Below the pieces are notes generated by a model. The model was not told where the DNA came from. It made no database searches and worked only from the letters and a program-made list of their open reading frames with translations. A DNA stretch of 64,000 nt. Source: Saccharina japonica. Lineage: Eukaryota > Sar > Phaeophyceae > Laminariales > Laminariaceae. The stretch's first letter is position 1; every line of letters starts with the position of its first letter. The stretch is from positions 331,895 through 395,894 of the forward strand of contig MEHQ01000699.1 in the NCBI GenBank assembly GCA_008828725.1. The letters are read 5' to 3'. The position numbers were made by a program, and so were the translations under genes. Below are positions 58,001 through 64,000 of the stretch, one piece after another.

Positions 58001-61000
58001 GGCCGAGACAGTGATGATACGCATGCACCGAATCACGTGTTGGGACAATCAATAACTCGTAATCGCAGTAACTGAGAAATCTCTTACTTTAGCTATACGA
58101 TAGTGACATGTATCATATGGTGCGCATGAATGGACAGAAACAGGAACGACTCCACAAGAAAATGTTTCGAACTGGACGACTGCACGTATCCACAAGCCTT
58201 CATGTATGGGCCTCTTACTCTTTTTGGTTACGTCGACGGTGTATCGCAGGTATTCGCCAGCAGTGACGTAGCCGACGTTGAAACCACCGTCATTCATAGT
58301 GTTGATGTCCACGTCTTCGTTCGGTCGGAATTCCTGCCATACCGTGTCAGAAGCGACCAAACATCGGGTTGCCGTGTATGTGAGCATCAAGTTCATCATG
58401 ACGTATCGGGTGTCGATCCACCCTGATGTTGTCACTACCTCTACGGTCGTAAGGTGAAAGTGGGAGAAAGAAGGAGCTGCATACTCTCGGGTAGAGGGGG
58501 GACACACCGATACTTGCATGTGTGCCCACACAGTATCGTGGGGCGTAACAAACCAGACGGATAACCTTGCAACCGTTGTAAATGCTTCGTGCGTGTTGCT
58601 GTCAAACTACGTAGTGCGTGGGTACTAATCTTGTCGTTTCTGCCTCACACTAACGTTTCTCCTAGCGAGCAAATGGTTGCACACGGACTTTAAACACAGT
58701 GGTGCTTAATCGGGTTGTCGATGAAAACCTAGGCACTTAACACCTAGTCGCTTCCGCGAATTTCACCCACTTCCACGTACCCCCTTCTTGTTTCCAGTAG
58801 TGGAGTCTGTGTAAGCCACGCCTTCTCCACCCGTGTCGAATTCTTCCGCCTGAATGGTGCCGGGAACGGTCGCAGGGATACCGTCGAAGGGGCCGCCTTC
58901 GTCAAGTGTAGAGGTAGGAGACGGGGTCGGCGCCGGCGACAGAGGGGCCTTTTTTGACACGGTGAAGTAGTCGATGTTGAATGATTTGGATACTACACAC
59001 AGCCAGATTTTGGTCTCGCGAGCACGGAGTCCACCGGTACCGTTCCCTGACCTGCGACGGTGTTGAGTATGCAGCGAACATGTCGACAACAATGGGCGCA
59101 GAGAACGTGGTGAGGCTTGATGAAGTAGGAAATAGGGTTGGCCGCGTGCATGCAAGGCTCAATTGTCGCTTTGAATGAACATTGCTTCGGGTTTTATTGT
59201 CGCTGTCTCAACGAGTTCATGAAACGTAGGCGGTTTTAACTATCATAGTCCACCAGAATGTGAAGCAAATGCTCTGTGAAAGGATGCGTCTTCGAACCCA
59301 ATATCTGCTATGCGTGTGACGGGAGTGCAAATCAGCATAACTGTTAAATTATGGATCGCAAGTCTTAGTCGGCATCGGGTGCACGACACCCCCGCCAGCG
59401 AAATGTTGACGACGATGAACCACCTCATGTCAGCGCCACCGGTCGAACTCGGTGTGAAACTCACCGCCGTACTCTGCGAGAAACGTGGACAGCGCTCACG
59501 GGTGGAACATGTATCGAACGACCGCAGGTCTAGATCATCACAGGAAAGCAACACCACCGGCAAATATCGAACGGCTAGAAAATATCACCGAACGTCCCGG
59601 ACCAACGACAGACGATTTCCTACACTGGTGCGGGTAGAGTTGACGACTCACACTTCTAAATCTTGGTAGCGAATGTTTCCTCCCGTTGCCGGCACAGAAA
59701 CTAGGCCGCTGAGGTCGGTCGTATAGTCGTCGCACCCTGTGCCACCGGAGACGATGCGGAAAGTGCCAAGACCATCGGCGGAAGCCACTCTGAAGTTGAA
59801 GAACACGTCGTCGACTGCGAGAGAGCGTGAGATGGAGAAGGGTTGGAGTAAGGTAGATTTTGATGTAACCCCCCCCCCCAACGACGATCACGCCACGCAT
59901 GGAATGCTCAATAGTACACACATGGCAGGGACTGTAATACGCATATGGCCCAGCGCTTCTTAGGCGCATCGACCATATTATCAACACAAATAACATTCAC
60001 ATAACGTTGGAACCACTTTGGTGAAACTACGATCAAGTCATGTGTCACATGGTGTTCACGTGATGGGCATATCCATGCACTACGCGAGCAGAAAACCCTT
60101 CCACATGCGACTACTGCACTTTACCGCGTGCCTCTCACTTTTTTTGGTGACGTCCACGGTGTATCGCAAGTATTCGCCAGCCGTGATGTACCCGACGTTG
60201 TACTCACCGCCGCCCATGTCATTGATATCCACGTCTTCGTTGGGTCTGAACGCCTGCCATCGCGTAACAAAACCGGTCCGAAATCGGATTGACGAGTATG
60301 TGAGCATAGGGAAAACAGGCCCCGGCATGCCTTGGCCGTATCAGCTTACGCCAACGTTGGTGCTGAAGCACCCTGTTGTTAGTACTTGTGTATAGGATCC
60401 TAACGCCAAAGAGAAAGAGGCAGGGTGCTGCGTGCCCCTGGATGGAGTAACGGCTAACCGGCCCTTGCTTGTGGGGCTTGGCACAAACGTAGCGCACAGC
60501 AGACCGGAAGCATTGCCTTTCAATTGTTTTTGTTTTTCATGTCGATGTTGTTTCATAAATCAATATACGCTGAGGTTCATTCGTGCCACTGCTCCCTCCA
60601 GAAAGAACTTGCCGCCCAGCAGACAGCCACATAGGTACATGACACTCCAACATCTTGGCGCATTCCGAATGGATTGCAGATGTAATACTCGGTACTTAGA
60701 AGTTGCGAGGCTTGGTGATATTTGCCCACGTTCACGTACCCCCTTATTGTTTCCGTCTGAAGAGTCTGAATAAGCCACGCCTTCTCCACCCGTGTCGAAC
60801 TCTTCCGCCTGAATGGTGCCAGGAACCGTCGCCGGAACACCTCCGTAAGGGTCGCCTTCCTCAACAGGTACAGTTGTCAGTGTCGCGGTTTTCGACATGG
60901 TGAAGTAGTCGATGTTGAAGGATTTAGACTCGACGCACAGCCAAATGATGGTCTCTTTCGCGCGAAGGCCACCGGTTCCGTTGCCGTTCCTGTCACCGTG

Positions 61001-63893
61001 GTGCATTGTTCAACGGCCACAGTGAGAGCGAAGAATGCGGGAAACGCGGGGGTATTCGGTTAGGTGAGCACAGGGTTCAGCCGCGTGCATCGAACGCTTA
61101 ACCGAATCAACCGTTTGATGGAGCGTATGTGTTGCGTTTCGAGTCACCTTTTTCGCTAGCAATGTGATAACAATGCTCAGGGATAGTAGGCATTTTCCAA
61201 CTTGCTGATGCTGACGATGTGTTTCGCCGGAATACAGGTGATGGCAAAGCCAACGAAGAAGCCTAGGCGTTAATCTGTCTCGAGAATGTGGAACCTTCGC
61301 GAACAATACAAGTCGTGGATGACGCCCAACTTCCTTTCGGCGCCGTCGGTCGAAGAACATTGGTACGGGGCTTGTTACACGAGCAATGGACACAACGCGC
61401 ACGGCTGGACCAGAGCTCGAGCCACAGTAGTAGCCCCCGATCACCACCGTGCGAGCTTACCCCCGGAAAGCAATGAAAGTCTAGAACGCACCACCAAACC
61501 GCCTTGACAAACGGCGGACGGTGGCATTGTCAGTTGTTGATAGCTTTGATGACTCACACTGCCAAGTTTTCGTAGCGAACATTTCCTCCAGTAGACGGTA
61601 CCGAAACTAGGCCGCTGAGATCGGTCGTGTAGTTGTCGCACCCAGTGCCACCGGTGACGATGCGGAACGAACCAAGGCCATCGGCGGAAGCCACCCTGAA
61701 GTTGAAGAAAACATCATCGACTGCGAGAGAGGGTAGGGTGGAGTAGGTTTAGATGGACGCTCCTTTTTGTGTTCGTGCACAGCTGGGCGCCTGACAATAT
61801 CAACATTCGAGTTCAGATTCAAGCTACTAGTGCGATAAAGGTGTACCCATTCGTTGCTGAGGCTGCTGGTTTGAGGGTATCTATCTCCTCACCCATATAT
61901 TGACCCCGAGAAAGCTGAAAAAACAACTCGACGGACAAGGCTACGCCTTCGGCCTTTATCGAGAAACAGAAAAACAATGAAATAACATTCCAGCGATACA
62001 GGGTATTTCCTTGATTTAGAAGCCCCGCCCGTCGAACACTCTATCTCTATCGTAACCTTCGGCACAACCCCTGAGAAGACCCTTCCACCCATGCAACAAC
62101 CTCTGAGAAGACCCCTCCACCCATGCAACAGCCAAAAAGACAAGCTTGGCAGGGGCGGTGATATGCATGTACTACAACCCGTACTTGGCAAATGGACATA
62201 TAATATCAGCAGTAGCTGAGAAGCTTTATAATATATCTATGTAACACCGCGACACGTGGACGAACACAAACATTGATGACTCGAGCAGGAACTCATTTAA
62301 AGCGCGCGATCACCGCACTTGACTCCAAGCCTTCCTTTTTTAGTTTCTCACTCTTTTTGGTTACGTCCACGGTGTATCGCAGGTATTCGCCAGCCGCGAT
62401 GTAGCCGACGTTGAAACCACCGTTGTCCAATTCGTTGATGTCCACGTCTTCGTTGGGCCGGTATTCCTGTCATTTCGTATCAAAACCGGTCATACATCGG
62501 GTTGTCAAGTGTGTCAGTATTGGGAAAACTGGGCCCGGCGAGTGTCCACCCCTTATCGATTCGAGCACCAGGTGCGTGTTGATACTACCGGTCTTTTCTG
62601 TGTCGCCTCTGCGGTTCTGCGGCGCTTAATCAAGGTACGGATTGATAAAACGGAATCTAACTGGGGGTTAGGGTTAGTTCCAGCTCTGCCCCAGAAAAAA
62701 CGACTCCGTCCCATCGCCGACGGTTTCACAGGAAACACAACGTCGTCGGCGCGTAAGGTGTTCGTAGACGCCATTGATGACGCGTACCACCTACGCATTT
62801 CCACGGCAATCACCACCTTCCACTTACCCCCTTTTTGTTTCCGTCAGTGGAGTCATAATAACCCACGCCTTGTCCCCCCGTGTCGAATCCTTCCGCCTCA
62901 ATAAGACCTGGAACAGTTGCAGGGATACCTCCGTAGGCACCTCCCTTGTTAACAGACGAAGGTGCAGGCGTAGGCGTAGGAGCTGGTGGTGCAGGAGTTG
63001 GAAACGGCTCTGGTTCTGGGGCCGGGGTGACGACTTCCGTCATTGTGAAGTAGTCTAGGGCGAAGGCTCTCGATTCTGCGCACAGCCAGATGGTGGCTGG
63101 ACCAGCGGGCAGACCACCGTTTCCTTTTCCGGACCTGTGACGGTATGGACAATCGAGCGACGATGCCGGAAGTGAAGTGTGAAAAATCGTGTGGAGACGT
63201 GCGTTGGTCGCCATAGGACTCAGTTGCGCGCCTTGTCGACCTGGCCGACACCTGGAAGGGACGAACCTTCAGTCTTCTGCTTCTCCTTATCAACGTATGC
63301 GATAGATTATCCCCTTCCGTGTTTCGTTTACGTGCGCTAAATGTACATCCTGCGAAATGATACAGCTTTAAAATCAAATAGCTACGCCGTGTTTAGACGG
63401 AAGACATTCATACATCAAACCCGATCACGCAACGCAGAATTAACGTATATCTGGTGGCTCGCAACGCTAGTCAAGCCATTATCAAGAAAGGCACACATCT
63501 TCAGATCGGCGTTGTCTTCCGACGAACATGGGTGCAGAACTGCTAGCTCTGACTACGGTAGCACTTGAGACAGCGCACACGGCTGGGCGAGAGTTCGAGC
63601 GACCGCAGGTCCTGACCAGTAGGTGATGACCTTGTCGAAACAAACTCGAGAGCGGCCGGAACGCGCGACGGGATGCTGAACCAACGGCGAACGGTTACAG
63701 GGTGGGCCGTCGGTAGCGTGTAGGACTCACACTTCGTATGTTTCGTAGCGGTTGTATCCCCCGGTAGAAGGCGCCGTAACTAGGCCGCTGAGCTCGGTCG
63801 TGTAATCATCGCACCCAGTGCCACCGGAGACGACGCGGAAAGTGCCTAGGACGTTATCGGTAGCAATCCTGAACTTGAAGACGAACGCCTCGA
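55008..63893 (-). CDS. Secreted multi-CBM6 carbohydrate-binding protein (3' part)
   Basis: Fourteen minus-strand exons: 63893-63731, 63134-62828, 62466-62352, 61720-61558, 60989-60740, 60253-60139, 59814-59652, 59051-58781, 58333-58219, 57847-57688, 57118-56836, 56349-56235, 55862-55700 and 55119-55008 (stop), 830 residues; the 5' end lies outside. Every junction is GT-AG and in phase. It encodes one partial and four whole CBM6 domains. Each whole domain runs VPGTIQAEEFDTGGEGVAY, RPNEDVDIN, YNVGYITAGEYLRYTVDVTK, F.NFRVASADGLG, GCDDYTTDLSGLVSVP.TGG and SKSFNIDYF, the standard CBM6 order. Pro/Thr/Ser linkers (SPSPTPSPTPSP) join domains. CBM6 modules bind beta-glucans, xylans or agar-type polymers, so a wall or matrix protein is likely. 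No catalytic domain is seen. The first domain has FALDYF where the others have FN(I/L)DYF. Confidence 0.9.
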
Positions 63894-64000
63894 CTGCAAA
63901 ACGACGGTGGGCAGGAGGTGGGTTTGCTTGGTAACAGGCGTGCTTGAACGGCTGGACGCCTGGTTGTACTCGTAATCGAGCTCATACGAGACCTGTCCCT

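Overview
This window is eukaryotic nuclear DNA: low gene density, spliced genes with GT-AG introns from about 0.3 to 6 kb, TTAGGG-type telomeric repeat, many dispersed repeats and transposon fossils, and no bacterial-style operons. A multi-domain secreted carbohydrate-binding protein and a secreted netrin-like (TIMP-like) protein fit a stramenopile alga (brown alga or relative) as my best guess, but nothing in the window proves the lineage.

Layout. 1-964 is the truncated third copy of a segment that recurs at 14.7-28.6 kb and 36.7-44.8 kb. 0.97-14.04 kb is a transposon nest: a palindromic 'foldback' array, a rearranged family present as inverted and direct copies (called A and B here), and an LTR-retrotransposon fossil with a 5-bp target duplication. 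14.7-28.6 kb and 36.7-44.8 kb are paralogous duplicated segments. Each carries one three-exon minus-strand gene for a secreted TIMP/NTR-fold protein, and each has collected its own insertions, several of them visible as filled versus empty sites between the paralogs. 28.6-36.7 kb holds a second large foldback array, a Copia gag fossil and sequence I cannot assign. 44.8-55 kb holds satellites, two inverted-repeat elements, a smaller palindromic array and a few weak exon or ORF candidates. 55.0-63.9 kb is the 3' part of a minus-strand gene made of repeated four-exon CBM6 cassettes. It continues past the right edge of the window.

How it fits together. Both confident gene types encode extracellular proteins: a putative metalloproteinase-inhibitor-like pair and a polysaccharide-binding repeat protein. 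Both have expanded by tandem duplication, the first as multi-kilobase segments and the second as exon cassettes inside one gene. Much of the rest is DNA whose units are self-complementary (12-mer palindromic arrays, hairpin MITEs). These generate long open frames on both strands that I do not regard as genes.
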